Assembly: GCF_016429195.1 (NCBI RefSeq)
Contig: NZ_JAELUF010000009.1
Span: 1 to 56,504, forward strand
Length of the DNA stretch: 56,504 bases
Direction: 5' to 3'
Origin: Brevundimonas sp. ASV9
Lineage (GTDB): Bacteria > Pseudomonadota > Alphaproteobacteria > Caulobacterales > Caulobacteraceae
In this document: piece by piece, positions 1 through 8,504 of the stretch
How the letters are laid out: each line of letters begins with the position of its first letter
Numbering within the stretch: the first letter of the stretch is position 1
The notes under the pieces: generated by a model
Database searches by the model: none
Seen by the model: the letters and a program-made list of their open reading frames with translations, nothing else
Told to the model about the DNA's origin: nothing
Made by a program: the position numbers and the translations under genes

Positions 1-392
<392 letters not shown>

Positions 393-460
393 GCGAAACG
401 GCCTCAAGCCGCGCGCCTCCGCGAGGCGCGCATAGGCCGAAAGACAAAGTCGCGTAACAG

Positions 461-494
461 AACGGCCCCCGGAGCAATCCGGGGGCCGTTTTGC
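461..494 (+). terminator. Rho-independent terminator of tuf
   Basis: A GC-rich perfect stem (ACGGCCCCCGG paired with CCGGGGGCCGT, loop AGCAAT) is followed by TTTTGCT. It lies about 70 bases after the tuf stop codon and is a typical intrinsic terminator. Confidence 0.9.
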
Positions 495-587
495 TGTAAG
501 ACAGTTCACGTGACGCGAGAGCACGATTGCCTGCAACCGAGGGCCGGGATTTACGTTCGGATCGGACGTTAATCTTTCGGTAACCAA

Positions 588-722
588 ATGCGACGCGCCA
601 TTCGACTGGGTATCTTCATCGGCACCGTGTTGGGCATGAGCGCCTGCGCGACCCAGTATAACGCCAATGGCCGGCCGGTTTCGGGCGCTTACGGCTCGGT
701 CGAAGCCGGGCGGACGGGCTGA
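588..722 (+). CDS. Small predicted lipoprotein (44 aa)
   Basis: A short open frame starting ATG at 588 encodes 44 residues. The N-terminus has basic residues (MRRAIR), a hydrophobic stretch and a lipobox-like MSAC with the cysteine at residue 20. The mature peptide would be only about 25 residues, rich in Gly, Ala and Asn ([17 protein letters not shown]). This is the layout of a small outer-membrane or periplasmic lipoprotein. No function is recognised. It stands alone between the tuf terminator and the CNNM gene. The ribosome-binding site is weak (GGTAACCAA upstream). Tiny lipoproteins of this sort are common in Caulobacterales and easily missed by gene finders. Confidence 0.55.
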   Translation: MRRAIRLGIFIGTVLGMSACATQYNANGRPVSGAYGSVEAGRTG

Positions 723-817
723 ACGCAAAGGAAAACGTGGCGCTGGTCGCGATCCTGCCCTAATGTAGCGTTGCGGACGCCGTCTGTCGCGCCGCGTCGG
801 TCCCCAAAACCCCCTAG

Positions 818-2152
818 ATGTTACTCATCGCTATTGCTGTCGTTCTGCTCCTGGTGGTGCTCAACGGCTTGTTCGCCATGACTGAATTGGCGGTCGTCTC
901 CTCGCGGAAATCCAAACTACAGGCGAGGGCGGAACGGGGCGACCGGGGGGCCAGGGCGGCGCTGAAACTGTCGGAAGAACCGACTCAGTTCCTGTCCGCG
1001 GTTCAGGTGGGCATCACCCTGATCGGCATTCTGGCGGGCGCCTATGGTCAGGCGACCATCGCGGGCGAACTGGATCGCATTCTGGAAGTCGCCTTCCCCG
1101 CGCTGGCTCAATATACCGAATTCTTCGCCACGGCCCTGGTGGTCGTGTGCATCACCTATGTCTCGCTGATCATCGGCGAACTGGTGCCCAAGCGCCTTGC
1201 GCTGATCTTCCCCGAAACGGTAGCATCCAAGATGGCCGGGCCGATCTCCAAGCTGGCGATCGTGTTGAAGCCGTTCGTCCTGCTGCTGACCGCCTCCACC
1301 TCGGGCATACTGAAGCTGTTGGGCGTCAAGGATCGCGATGGCTCCGACGTGACCCAGGAAGAGGTTGCGACCATCCTGGCCGAAGGCACTTCGGCCGGCC
1401 TGATCGAGCCCGAAGAGCAGGTGATGATCGAGGAAATCCTGCGCCTGGGCGACCGTCCGGTGCGGGTGGCGATGACCCCGCGCCACGACGTGTTCTGGAT
1501 CGCCCTGGACGACCCCGAAGAGATGCTGCGCGAAGAGATTCGCACCTGCCCCTATTCGCGGATCGTGGTTGCGCGCGAGAGCGACGTGGATAATCCGCTG
1601 GGCGTGGTTCACAAGAAGGATCTGCTGGACAGCCTGCTGACCAACGGCAAGTTCGACATCGAACCGCTGGTCGCCGAGCCGGCCTTCATTCCGCAGTCGA
1701 CTTCGGTGTTGAAGGCGCTGGAGATCCTGAAAGGCTCGCGGGTCCACATGGCCTTCATCGTCGACGAGTACGGCGCCTTTGAAGGCGTGGTGACGGCGAC
1801 CGACATCCTGGAAATGATCGCCGGCGACTTCAATGAAGGCCATGACGAAGAGCAGGCCTGGATCCATCAGCGCGCCGACGGCAGCTGGCTTGTCGACGGT
1901 CAGACGGACCTGGACGAATTGGCTGACAAGCTGGGCGAGGACTTTGGCGAGCATGAAGGCTTCCACACCGTCGCCGGCCTGATTCTGCACCAGATCTCGC
2001 GCGTCCCGGACGAGGGCGAAGTGCTGCAGGTCGGCCGATTCGAGGTCGAGGTCGTGGATATGGACGACCGCCGCATCGACAAGCTGATCTTCAAGGAACT
2101 GGTGAAGGCACAGGACGAGCGGGACGCGATCGCGGCGCATCTGGAAGACTGA
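818..2152 (+). CDS. CNNM/CBS-domain membrane protein (HlyC/CorC family)
   Basis: A 444-residue membrane protein of the hemolysin-C/CorC family, whose members are linked to magnesium or cobalt efflux and membrane stress. The order is the usual one: an N-terminal CNNM (DUF21) region, residues about 1-190, with several hydrophobic segments and the motif [12 protein letters not shown]; a CBS pair at about 210-340 ([29 protein letters not shown]); and a C-terminal CorC/HlyC domain at about 350-430 ([22 protein letters not shown]). The length fits the family. It appears to be transcribed alone, between the tuf terminator and tRNA-Trp. The substrate cannot be read from sequence, and the old name hemolysin should not be taken literally. 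Confidence 0.9.
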   Translation: MLLIAIAVVLLLVVLNGLFAMTELAVVSSRKSKLQARAERGDRGARAALKLSEEPTQFLSAVQVGITLIGILAGAYGQATIAGELDRILEVAFPALAQYTEFFATALVVVCITYVSLIIGELVPKRLALIFPETVASKMAGPISKLAIVLKPFVLLLTASTSGILKLLGVKDRDGSDVTQEEVATILAEGTSAGLIEPEEQVMIEEILRLGDRPVRVAMTPRHDVFWIALDDPEEMLREEIRTCPYSRIVVARESDVDNPLGVVHKKDLLDSLLTNGKFDIEPLVAEPAFIPQSTSVLKALEILKGSRVHMAFIVDEYGAFEGVVTATDILEMIAGDFNEGHDEEQAWIHQRADGSWLVDGQTDLDELADKLGEDFGEHEGFHTVAGLILHQISRVPDEGEVLQVGRFEVEVVDMDDRRIDKLIFKELVKAQDERDAIAAHLED

Positions 2153-2248
2153 TCGCAAGTGTCACATCGCCCTTGAAATAGCGGGCGGTGTCGGGCATAC
2201 GCCCCCCTCTGGCGAACGCACGGACCTTTTGGGTTTGCGCGGTTGTCT

Positions 2249-2324
2249 AGGAGTTTAGCTCAGCTGGTAGAGCACCGGTCTCCAAAACCGGGGGTCGTGG
2301 GTTCGAGTCCCCCAACTCCTGCCA
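2249..2324 (+). tRNA. trpT: tRNA-Trp (anticodon CCA)
   Basis: A complete 76-base cloverleaf. The acceptor stem AGGAGTT pairs with AACTCCT, a G discriminator follows and CCA is encoded. The anticodon stem is CCGGT/ACCGG with anticodon CCA at 2282-2284, and the T arm holds GGTTCGAGTCC. CCA reads UGG, so this is tRNA-Trp. Its place just ahead of secE-nusG is the classic bacterial arrangement. Confidence 0.97.
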
Positions 2325-2394
2325 ATCCCCCCTGTCGCTTCCGGATGGGACTTCCCATCTGGGGCGACAGGAACAATTGTGTGAAGAGCAACTG

Positions 2395-2709
2395 ATGGCC
2401 AAGGCCAAAACTCCCGGCAAGCGGCCTCAAGGCAGCGCGAAGCCCCAGATGGGCGCCAAGCCTCAGGCGGCCGGCGCCGCCGCCATCACGGTCGATTCGC
2501 CCGAGCCCAAGAAGCCGCGCACCAGCCCCGGCCAGTTCCTGAGCCAGGTGCGCGCCGAAGGCCGCAAGATCGTCTGGCCCAGCCGCAAGGAGACCTGGAT
2601 CACCTCGGTGATGGTCTTCATCATGGTCATCATCGCCTCGATCTTCTTCTGGATCGTGGACACCGGCCTCGGCTACGCCTTCCGCTACATCATCGCTCTC
2701 GGATCCTGA
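2395..2709 (+). CDS. secE: Preprotein translocase subunit SecE
   Basis: A 104-residue SecE, the small clamp subunit of the SecYEG channel. An alanine/proline/lysine-rich cytoplasmic head of about 45 residues comes before the conserved amphipathic segment (FLSQVRAEGRKIVWPSRKETW) and a single membrane helix (VMVFIMVIIASIFFWIV, about 66-88). The motif KIVWPSRKET is the family signature. I chose ATG 2395 (MAKAKTPG); an in-frame TTG at 2377 would add six residues but has no better ribosome-binding site. It follows tRNA-Trp and lies 13 bases before nusG, with which it is almost certainly co-transcribed. Confidence 0.95.
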   Translation: MAKAKTPGKRPQGSAKPQMGAKPQAAGAAAITVDSPEPKKPRTSPGQFLSQVRAEGRKIVWPSRKETWITSVMVFIMVIIASIFFWIVDTGLGYAFRYIIALGS

Positions 2710-2722
2710 GAAAGACGCGCCC

Positions 2723-3298
2723 ATGACCGATGCAGCGCCCGCAAAGCCCGCCAATCCGCGCCACAAGTGGTACATCGTCAACGCCTACTCGAACTTCGAG
2801 AAGAAGGTCGCCGAGCAGCTGCGTGACCAGGCCAAGCAACAGGGCCTGGAAGACGCCTTCTCCGAAATCCTGGTTCCGACCGAAGACGTGGTCGAGATCC
2901 GTCGCGGCCGCAAGGTGAACTCCGAACGCAAGTTCTTCCCCGGCTATGTTCTGGTGAAGATGGAAATGACCGACCAGGCCTATCACCTGGTCAAGAACAC
3001 GCCGAAGGTCACGGGCTTCCTGGGCGCCGCGGGCGGCACCAAGCCCCTGCCGGTTTCCGAGCGTGAAGTTCAGAACATCATCGGCGCCGTGGAAGAGGGC
3101 GTCGAGCGTCCGAAGCCCACCATCCGCTTCGACATTGGCGAGAAGGTCAAGGTCATCGACGGCCCGTTCGCCAGCTTCGACGGTTCGGTCGAGAGCGTGG
3201 ACGAAGAACACGCCCGCCTGCGCGTCGCCGTGTCCATTTTCGGCCGCGCCACGCCGGTCGAACTGGAATACGCCCAGGTGGAGAAGGTCGCGGGCTGA
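2723..3298 (+). CDS. nusG: Transcription termination/antitermination protein NusG
   Basis: A 191-residue NusG, which binds RNA polymerase, suppresses pausing and links it to Rho or to ribosomal protein S10. The N-terminal NGN domain begins with the hallmark KWYIVNAYSNFEKKV and contains FFPGYVLVKMEM and PKVTGFLG. The C-terminal KOW domain holds FDIGEKVKVIDGPFASFDG and ends with VEKV. The length is normal. It lies in an operon with secE, 13 bases downstream, and a terminator hairpin follows at about 3323. Confidence 0.97.
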   Translation: MTDAAPAKPANPRHKWYIVNAYSNFEKKVAEQLRDQAKQQGLEDAFSEILVPTEDVVEIRRGRKVNSERKFFPGYVLVKMEMTDQAYHLVKNTPKVTGFLGAAGGTKPLPVSEREVQNIIGAVEEGVERPKPTIRFDIGEKVKVIDGPFASFDGSVESVDEEHARLRVAVSIFGRATPVELEYAQVEKVAG

Positions 3299-3322
3299 GG
3301 CTCACGCCCCTGTCGAGATATC

Positions 3323-3354
3323 AAGCCGCGTCCGAAAGGGCGCGGCTTTTTCGT
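3323..3354 (+). terminator. Terminator after nusG
   Basis: A stem AGCCGCG/CGCGGCT with loop TCCGAAAGGG is followed by TTTTTCGTTT, 25 bases after the nusG stop. It separates secE-nusG from rplK-rplA, which then need their own promoter in 3355-3526. Confidence 0.85.
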
Positions 3355-3526
3355 TTCTGGGGCGAGGGCAGGGCGGTGCGTTGCCTTTCCATCCCCCCTC
3401 TGTTACACGCGCGCCTTCGCTCGGCGGGCCTTCGGTTCGTGGAGCGTCAAATCCGTGGGAGGCAGCCATGCCGCACCACGGCTCACCGGCCCTGCGTTCG
3501 CGCCGGGTCATTCATAGGAGAGACCA

Positions 3527-3958
3527 ATGGCCAAGAAGATTCTCGGCTATATCAAGCTGCAAGTGCCGGCCGGTTCGGCCACGCCTTCGCCCCCGATCGG
3601 CCCGGCTCTGGGTCAGCGCGGCGTGAACATCATGGGCTTCTGCAAGGAGTTCAACGCGCGCACCGAGAAGGAAGCCAAGGGCACCCCGCTTCCGACCGTG
3701 ATCACCGTCTATCAGGACAAGTCGTTCACCTTCATCACCAAGACGCCGCCGGCGACCTGGTACCTGAAACAGGCCACGGGCCTGAAGTCGGGTTCGAAGC
3801 TGGTCGGCCGTGAAGTCGCCGGCAAGATCACGCAGGCGCAACTGCGCGAGATCGCCGAAAAGAAGATGAAGGATCTGAACGCCAACGATATCGACGCGGC
3901 GGCCAAGATCATCGAAGGCTCCGCCCGCGCGATGGGCCTCGAAGTGGTGGAGGGCTAA
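3527..3958 (+). CDS. rplK: 50S ribosomal protein L11
   Basis: A 143-residue L11, which binds 23S rRNA at the GTPase-associated centre and takes part in factor-dependent GTP hydrolysis and the stringent response. The family stretches [27 protein letters not shown] and [11 protein letters not shown] are near the N-terminus. The C-terminal rRNA-binding domain contains [20 protein letters not shown] and the closing RAMGLEV. The start ATG 3527 follows a clear AGGAG (TAGGAGAGACCA). rplA starts 3 bases after the stop, so the two are translationally close. Confidence 0.98.
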   Translation: MAKKILGYIKLQVPAGSATPSPPIGPALGQRGVNIMGFCKEFNARTEKEAKGTPLPTVITVYQDKSFTFITKTPPATWYLKQATGLKSGSKLVGREVAGKITQAQLREIAEKKMKDLNANDIDAAAKIIEGSARAMGLEVVEG

Positions 3959-3961
3959 ACC

Positions 3962-4651
3962 ATGGCCAAGCAAACCAAGGCCTTCAAGGCCCGCACCGGC
4001 GTGACCCAAGACCTGCTGCCGTTCTCCGACGCCATCAAGCTGGCCAAGGAAAACGCCAAGGCCAAGTTCGACGAGTCGCTGGAAATCTCGGTCAACCTGG
4101 GCGTCGACCCGCGTCACGCCGACCAACAGGTCCGTGGCGTCGTCAACCTGCCGTCGGGCACCGGCCGTGACGTTCGCGTCGCCGTCTTCGCCAAGGACGC
4201 CAAGGCCGCCGAAGCCACCGCAGCCGGCGCCGAACACGTTGGCGCCGAAGATCTGTACGAAAAGATCGCCGGCGGCTTCATGGAGTTCGACCGCGTGATC
4301 GCGTCGCCGGACATGATGGCCCTGGTCGGCCGTCTGGGTAAGGTGCTGGGCCCGCGCGGCTTGATGCCGAACCCCAAGGTCGGCACCGTGACCCCCAACG
4401 TGGCCCAGGCCGTCAAGGACGCCAAGGGCGGCGCCGTCGAGTTCCGCGTCGAGAAGGCGGGCATCGTCCACGCCGGCATCGGCAAGGTCTCGTTCACCCA
4501 GGACGCTCTGGAAGCCAACGTGAAGGCCATCGTGGACGCCCTGGTGCGTTCCAAGCCGTCGGGCGCCAAGGGCACCTATGTGAAGCGCATCAGCCTGTCC
4601 TCGACGATGGGCCCGGGCTTCAAGGTCGATCCGGCCTCGCTGGGCGCCTAA
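3962..4651 (+). CDS. rplA: 50S ribosomal protein L1
   Basis: A 229-residue L1, which forms the mobile L1 stalk next to the E site and in many bacteria represses its own rplK-rplA mRNA. The family regions are [20 protein letters not shown], the central [20 protein letters not shown] and the C-terminal [11 protein letters not shown]. The length is normal. It is the last gene of this ribosomal unit; a strong terminator follows instead of rplJ, which lies about 3.85 kb further on. Confidence 0.98.
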   Translation: MAKQTKAFKARTGVTQDLLPFSDAIKLAKENAKAKFDESLEISVNLGVDPRHADQQVRGVVNLPSGTGRDVRVAVFAKDAKAAEATAAGAEHVGAEDLYEKIAGGFMEFDRVIASPDMMALVGRLGKVLGPRGLMPNPKVGTVTPNVAQAVKDAKGGAVEFRVEKAGIVHAGIGKVSFTQDALEANVKAIVDALVRSKPSGAKGTYVKRISLSSTMGPGFKVDPASLGA

Positions 4652-4676
4652 GTCGGAAGACAAGCCATACGGAAGA

Positions 4677-4708
4677 ACGGCGGGGAGCGATCCCCGCCGT
4701 TTTTTTCT
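4677..4708. terminator. Terminator between rplA and the oxidoreductase gene
   Basis: A perfect stem ACGGCGGGGA/TCCCCGCCGT with loop GCGA is followed by a run of seven T on the plus strand. It ends the rplK-rplA transcript and lies between converging genes. Confidence 0.92.
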
Positions 4709-4716
4709 TGCCCGGA

Positions 4717-5325
4717 TCAGTAGGCGGCGGTGAAGCGGGCGCGGCTGTGCTTGGGGTTCTCCAGCTCGTCGACCATGGCGATGGCGTAGTCGGAGAAGCC
4801 GATCTTGCTGTCGCCGTTGGCGTCCACGACCAGTTGGTCGGTCCCGGTCCGGTAGCGGCCCAGGCGCGGCGTCTCTTCGATCAGGGCGGCGGGCGAGAAG
4901 AAGGTCCAGTCGATGTCCGTTTCCTGACGCAGGTCGTCCAGGAAGGTCAGGCCGCCCTTGGCGATGGGCTTCCATTCGGCCGGGAACTGCGGCGTGTCGA
5001 ACAATAGGACACCGGGCGCGACCTCCAGGCTGGCGGCGCCGCCGGTGACGAGCAGGCGCGGGACGCCGGCGGTCTTCAGCGCGCCAAGGATCGTCGCGGC
5101 GGGAATATCGAAGTGCAGGGCGCTGATGACCGCGTCCGAACCCTCGATCAGATCGGCGAGCGCGGCGACATCCGAGGCGTCGCCGGCGACAGGTGTGACG
5201 CCGGTGGCGCTCGGAATCGCTTCCGGCTTGCGGGCGATGGCGGTGACCGTGTGACCGCGCGCGGCCAGTTCCTTGGTGATTTCCGAGCCGGCGCGACCGC
5301 TGGCGCCGAGAACTACGACTTTCAT
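4717..5325 (-). CDS. NAD(P)-binding oxidoreductase (NmrA/atypical SDR family)
   Basis: A 202-residue Rossmann-fold protein. It starts MKVVVLGASGRAGSEI, the glycine-rich dinucleotide-binding motif (GASGRAG, residues 7-13) of NmrA-like and atypical short-chain reductases. A segment TVTAIARKPE follows, then acidic DAVISAL and FLDDLRQETDIDWTFFSPA, typical of the NAD(P)H-binding subfamily. The start ATG 5325 is preceded by AGGAG at good spacing; longer upstream frames would enter the promoter of the neighbour. It is divergent from an HxlR-type regulator 53 bases away with an inverted repeat between them, which suggests control by that regulator. The substrate is unknown. Confidence 0.85.
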   Translation of the reverse strand: MKVVVLGASGRAGSEITKELAARGHTVTAIARKPEAIPSATGVTPVAGDASDVAALADLIEGSDAVISALHFDIPAATILGALKTAGVPRLLVTGGAASLEVAPGVLLFDTPQFPAEWKPIAKGGLTFLDDLRQETDIDWTFFSPAALIEETPRLGRYRTGTDQLVVDANGDSKIGFSDYAIAMVDELENPKHSRARFTAAY

Positions 5326-5339
5326 GAAAGGCTCCTGTA

Positions 5340-5356
5340 GGTATCCAATGGATACC
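5340..5356. promoter_or_regulatory. Inverted repeat, probable HxlR operator
   Basis: A perfect inverted repeat (arms GGTATCC and GGATACC, spacer AAT) lies in the 53-base gap between the divergent oxidoreductase and HxlR genes. Its position suggests that the regulator controls both promoters from here. The sequence is direct evidence; the binding partner is inferred. Confidence 0.65.
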
Positions 5357-5378
5357 AGGTGCGCTATGGGGTGCGGCC

Positions 5379-5795
5379 ATGCAAGACGGCACCTCTCAGA
5401 CACCTGGTTACCTTCAAGAAACCTGGCTGCGCGGCGACGTGCTCGCAGCGAACTGTCCGACGCGGCAACTGCTCGACCGCATCGCCGACAAATGGAGCAC
5501 CCTGATCCTGATCGTGCTGGGAGAGGGGCCGATCCGCTTCAACGCCCTGAAGCAGCGGGTCGATGGGGTGTCGCAGAAGATGCTGAGCCAGACGCTGAAG
5601 TCGCTGGAGCGCGACGGGCTGGTGTCACGCTCCGTCGTGGCCACCGTGCCGGTGTCGGTGACCTATGCGGTCACGCCGCTGGGCCGGACCCTGATGGCGG
5701 CGATGCAGTCGATGATCGACTGGGCCGAGACCCGGATGCCGGAAGTCGCGGCCGCGCAAATGGCCTACGATCAGCGATCCTCCGACGCCCACTGA
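5379..5795 (+). CDS. HxlR-family winged-helix transcriptional regulator
   Basis: A 138-residue regulator of the HxlR/MarR-like group, which commonly senses reactive electrophiles or oxidants. The family features are a cysteine at the start of the domain (NCPTRQLLDRIADKWSTLIL, Cys26), the winged helix FNALKQRVDGVSQKMLSQTLKSLERDGLVSR and the wing region VSVTYAVTPLGRTL. The start ATG 5379 lies 53 bases from the divergent oxidoreductase gene. Such divergent pairs are typically a repressor and its target. The inducing signal cannot be read from sequence, though the conserved cysteine is a candidate sensor. Confidence 0.9.
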   Translation: MQDGTSQTPGYLQETWLRGDVLAANCPTRQLLDRIADKWSTLILIVLGEGPIRFNALKQRVDGVSQKMLSQTLKSLERDGLVSRSVVATVPVSVTYAVTPLGRTLMAAMQSMIDWAETRMPEVAAAQMAYDQRSSDAH

Positions 5796-5864
5796 CTTTT
5801 TTATCGCCTGCGGCGAACGGCCACGCTCGACCCGCGTTCCTGTCGCGACCTTGAAGGGGGCGAT

Positions 5865-6947
5865 ATGTTCGGACTGGGAAAACTGATGGGCGACAAGCCC
5901 GATGTCGGCGGCCATGACCCGTGGAAGGGCCGCCTTGCGTTCGGCGCCATCGTGCTGGTCGCGGCCTATTTTGCGGTCCAACTGATCGTGACGCTGCAGA
6001 CGCTGTGGCTGCTGATCTTCGGGGCTATCGTGGTGTCGGTGATCCTGCGCGCCTTGGCCGATCCCATCGTGCGCTGGCTGAAGGCGCCGGACCCGCTGGC
6101 CGTCTTCCTGTCGCTGCTGATCGTGGTCGCGGTGCTGGCGGGGATACTGACGCTGTTCGGAACCCAGATCACCGAACAGGTCGTGGCCCTGTCCGCCGTG
6201 GTGCCGCAAGGGTGGGAGCAGGTTCAGTCGTGGATCCAGGCCCAACCCTATGCCGCGCAGCTGCTGGAGCAGTTGCAGGGGCTGGGCGGCCGCGCCGGTC
6301 AGGCGTTGCAGGTCGCTCAGAAGTTCGCCCTGGGCTTCGCATCGGGTGTCACCACACTGGTTCTCGTCGTGGTCGCGGGCGTCTTCCTGGCGATCGAGCC
6401 CGCCAAGTCGCGCGAGGGGCTGCTGTCCATGCTGCCCATGGATCGCCGCCCGCGAATGCGCGAAGTGCTGAACAGCTGTGGCAAGGCGCTGAAAGGCTGG
6501 CTGAAGGCGCAGCTGTTCTCGATGGTTCTGGTCGGGACGCTGACAGGGGTCGGCTTGGCCATCATCGGCGTGCCGTCGGCGCTGGGGCTGGGTCTGCTGA
6601 CGGGATTGGCGCAGTTCGTGCCGATCGTGGGGCCCATCGTCTCCACCGTGCCGGCCGTGCTGGTCGGCGCCACGCAAGGGTGGCAGACGGCCCTGATGAC
6701 GCTGGCGCTGTATGTCGTTGTGTCCCAGCTGGAGAGCAACTTCATCACGCCGATGGTGCAGAAGAACGTCGCGAACCTGCCCGTCGTGCTGGGCATCTTC
6801 GCCGTCGTGGGCATCGGCACCCTGTTCGGCCCGCTGGGCGTGCTGTTCGCCACGCCGCTGGCGCTGGTGCTGCACACCTTGATCACCATGCTGTATCGTC
6901 AGGACGTGCTGGGCGATCCCAAGGCCAAGGCGCCCGGCGAGAAATAA
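5865..6947 (+). CDS. AI-2E/PerM-family membrane transporter
   Basis: A 360-residue polytopic membrane protein of the AI-2E (PerM, DUF20) family. Hydrophobic pairs are seen at about 27-75 and 82-105. A soluble loop (QVVALSAVVPQGWEQVQSWIQAQ) follows, and then a C-terminal membrane bundle with LTGLAQFVPIVGPIVSTVPAV and PMVQKNVANLPVVLGIFAVVGIGTLFGPLGVLFATPLA, the most conserved part of the family. Members include permeases, sodium/proton antiporters and exporters. The name does not show autoinducer-2 export. It stands between the HxlR and Nudix genes with no tight coupling to either. Confidence 0.9.
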   Translation: MFGLGKLMGDKPDVGGHDPWKGRLAFGAIVLVAAYFAVQLIVTLQTLWLLIFGAIVVSVILRALADPIVRWLKAPDPLAVFLSLLIVVAVLAGILTLFGTQITEQVVALSAVVPQGWEQVQSWIQAQPYAAQLLEQLQGLGGRAGQALQVAQKFALGFASGVTTLVLVVVAGVFLAIEPAKSREGLLSMLPMDRRPRMREVLNSCGKALKGWLKAQLFSMVLVGTLTGVGLAIIGVPSALGLGLLTGLAQFVPIVGPIVSTVPAVLVGATQGWQTALMTLALYVVVSQLESNFITPMVQKNVANLPVVLGIFAVVGIGTLFGPLGVLFATPLALVLHTLITMLYRQDVLGDPKAKAPGEK

Positions 6948-7100
6948 ATGGGACCGTCCGTGGTCTGACAACTTGACGCAGCCGTCGCGATCCCGTTTCG
7001 AGGGCGGCCGCGACCGGCAGACCTGGGACCAGACGTGAAGATTGGACGAGCGCCAGCACGAATCGTCAGGACCGCTCACGCGATGGGCGAGGGCTGAGGC

Positions 7101-7553
7101 GTGGCCCAGGCCCGATCGAAACGCACCACCCGCTCCGAGACCCGGCAGGTCGCGGCTCTGCCGTGGCGGCTGGAAGACGGCGAGCGTCGCATCCTGATGA
7201 TCACCTCGCGCGAAACGCGACGCTGGGTGATCCCCAAGGGCGGGCGGATGGTCGGCAAGAGCGATCCCGAGGCCGCCGCCCAGGAGGCGATGGAGGAGGC
7301 GGGGGTGAAGGGCGACGTCGACACTCAGTCCATCGGCGTCTTCCGATACGCCAAGGGTCTGAAAGACGGCGGCGTGCGCCAGTGCGTGGTGTCGGTCTAT
7401 CCGCTGGAAGTGCTGATCCAGATGGGCGCCTGGCCCGAGGCGCATCAGCGCGAGCGCCGTTGGATGAGCCTGAGCGAGGCGGCGGATCTGGTTCATGAGC
7501 CCGACCTGGCCGCGCTGATCCGCGACTTCGACGCCACGCCGCTCGAAGATTGA
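7101..7553 (+). CDS. Nudix hydrolase (DIPP-like)
   Basis: A 150-residue Nudix-fold protein starting at GTG 7101. The Nudix helix region is GGRMVGKSDPEAAAQEAMEEAGV (about residues 49-71). The EAMEEAG core with the metal-binding glutamates is kept, while the consensus first Glu is Lys and the Arg of REUXEE is Gln. The lead-in WVIPKGG resembles the diphosphoinositol polyphosphate phosphohydrolase-like subgroup found in alphaproteobacteria. The substrate is unknown, perhaps a nucleoside polyphosphate. It is followed after 68 bases by the DUF2059 gene on the same strand. The gap 6948-7100 upstream shows no gene. Confidence 0.85.
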   Translation: MAQARSKRTTRSETRQVAALPWRLEDGERRILMITSRETRRWVIPKGGRMVGKSDPEAAAQEAMEEAGVKGDVDTQSIGVFRYAKGLKDGGVRQCVVSVYPLEVLIQMGAWPEAHQRERRWMSLSEAADLVHEPDLAALIRDFDATPLED

Positions 7554-7621
7554 GCAACCGTCGGTCGAATTCGACTGGCCTGCGGACCTGAGCCTTCCGA
7601 TAAGAGGGCGGGGAGGCCATC

Positions 7622-8194
7622 ATGATCATCACACGCAAACAGGCGCTAGCTGCGTCGCTGGGTCTGGCGCTGGGTCTGAGCGCGACAGGTGCGCACGCGC
7701 AGACGGCGGCTCAATCGGAAACAGTCGTCGTCACGCGCGTCGAGCCTGCGCCGCAGGATGCCGGCTTGGCCCGCCGCAGCGCCTTGGCGCGCGAACTGAT
7801 CGATCTGTCCGTCGGACCGAACTTCATGAAGGAGTTCGAGCGCGTAATGGTCGCGCAGATGGGCGAACTGGATAAGAAGGGCGGCGAAGAAGCGATTTGG
7901 GTCCGCACTAACATGCCGTCTATGGCTAGCAGAATGATCGAGCGGTTCATGGATGACTTGGCCCCAATCTACGGTTCCGTCTTCACTGAAGAAGAACTCG
8001 TCGCTCAGATCGCATTCTATCGCACGGCTGTCGGGCGCTCTGTTGCAGCCAAGACGATATCCTTGAGCATGGCCTCACAGGAGGTCGAGACCGCAGCGAT
8101 GACGAACCTTCTGGAGGAGTTCGAGAGCAAATATTGCGCCCGGTTCGACTGCGGCGAGGCCGAACAGACCGGCGCCAAGCCCAGCCGGCGTTAA
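7622..8194 (+). CDS. Exported DUF2059-domain protein
   Basis: A 190-residue protein with a Sec signal peptide (about 1-26, ending GAHAQ). The mature part holds a DUF2059-like helical domain: LARELIDLSVGPNFMKEFERVM near 55-80, then FTEEELVAQIAFYRTAVGRSVAAK at about 120-145 and a helical tail. DUF2059 proteins are periplasmic and functionally uncharacterised. Two cysteines near the end (YCARFDC) may form a disulfide. The third base of the codons is slightly less GC-biased in the second half than in neighbouring genes, but not enough to argue transfer. It precedes the rplJ leader region. Confidence 0.8.
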   Translation: MIITRKQALAASLGLALGLSATGAHAQTAAQSETVVVTRVEPAPQDAGLARRSALARELIDLSVGPNFMKEFERVMVAQMGELDKKGGEEAIWVRTNMPSMASRMIERFMDDLAPIYGSVFTEEELVAQIAFYRTAVGRSVAAKTISLSMASQEVETAAMTNLLEEFESKYCARFDCGEAEQTGAKPSRR

Positions 8195-8504
8195 GCCGGG
8201 TTGATTTCCAACGACGGCGCCTGTAAGAGCGCCGCTTCCCGTCGGAGGTTCATCTTCTGACGGTCCTGTCCGAGAACTTCGGGGCGTGGGGGTCACCCAG
8301 GCCATAACTGTCAGAGAGCCCTCTGACGCCGTGGGGAGATGGGGACGCGACCTTGCGCTGTCAGCCCGCATTCCGGGACGGACGCCGTCAGACGCATCCT
8401 TCGGACAATACGACCGGCCCGACGTTTCGCAGCGATGCGACGCGCTTTGGCCAATCCGTCGTCGGGAATAAGCCCGGCGGCGAATACCAAGACTGGAGAC
8501 CGCA
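8195..8504 (+). promoter_or_regulatory. rplJ-rplL upstream region (promoter and leader)
   Basis: These 310 bases hold no convincing gene. They must carry the rplJ-rplL promoter, because rplJ is cut off from its usual upstream neighbours. They probably also carry the mRNA leader at which the L10-L12 complex represses its own synthesis in other bacteria. Two stem-loops are visible: CGGCGC/GCGCCG at 8215-8234, just after the DUF2059 stop and without a T run, and GTCAGAG/CTCTGAC with loop AGCC at 8310-8327. GGAG lies 8 bases before the rplJ ATG. The promoter itself could not be fixed by eye. Confidence 0.6.

Noticed and set aside
5865-6947. Autoinducer-2 exporter and quorum-sensing role
   Set aside because: The AI-2E family name is historical. 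No luxS or other quorum gene is visible, so only a general membrane transporter call is supported.
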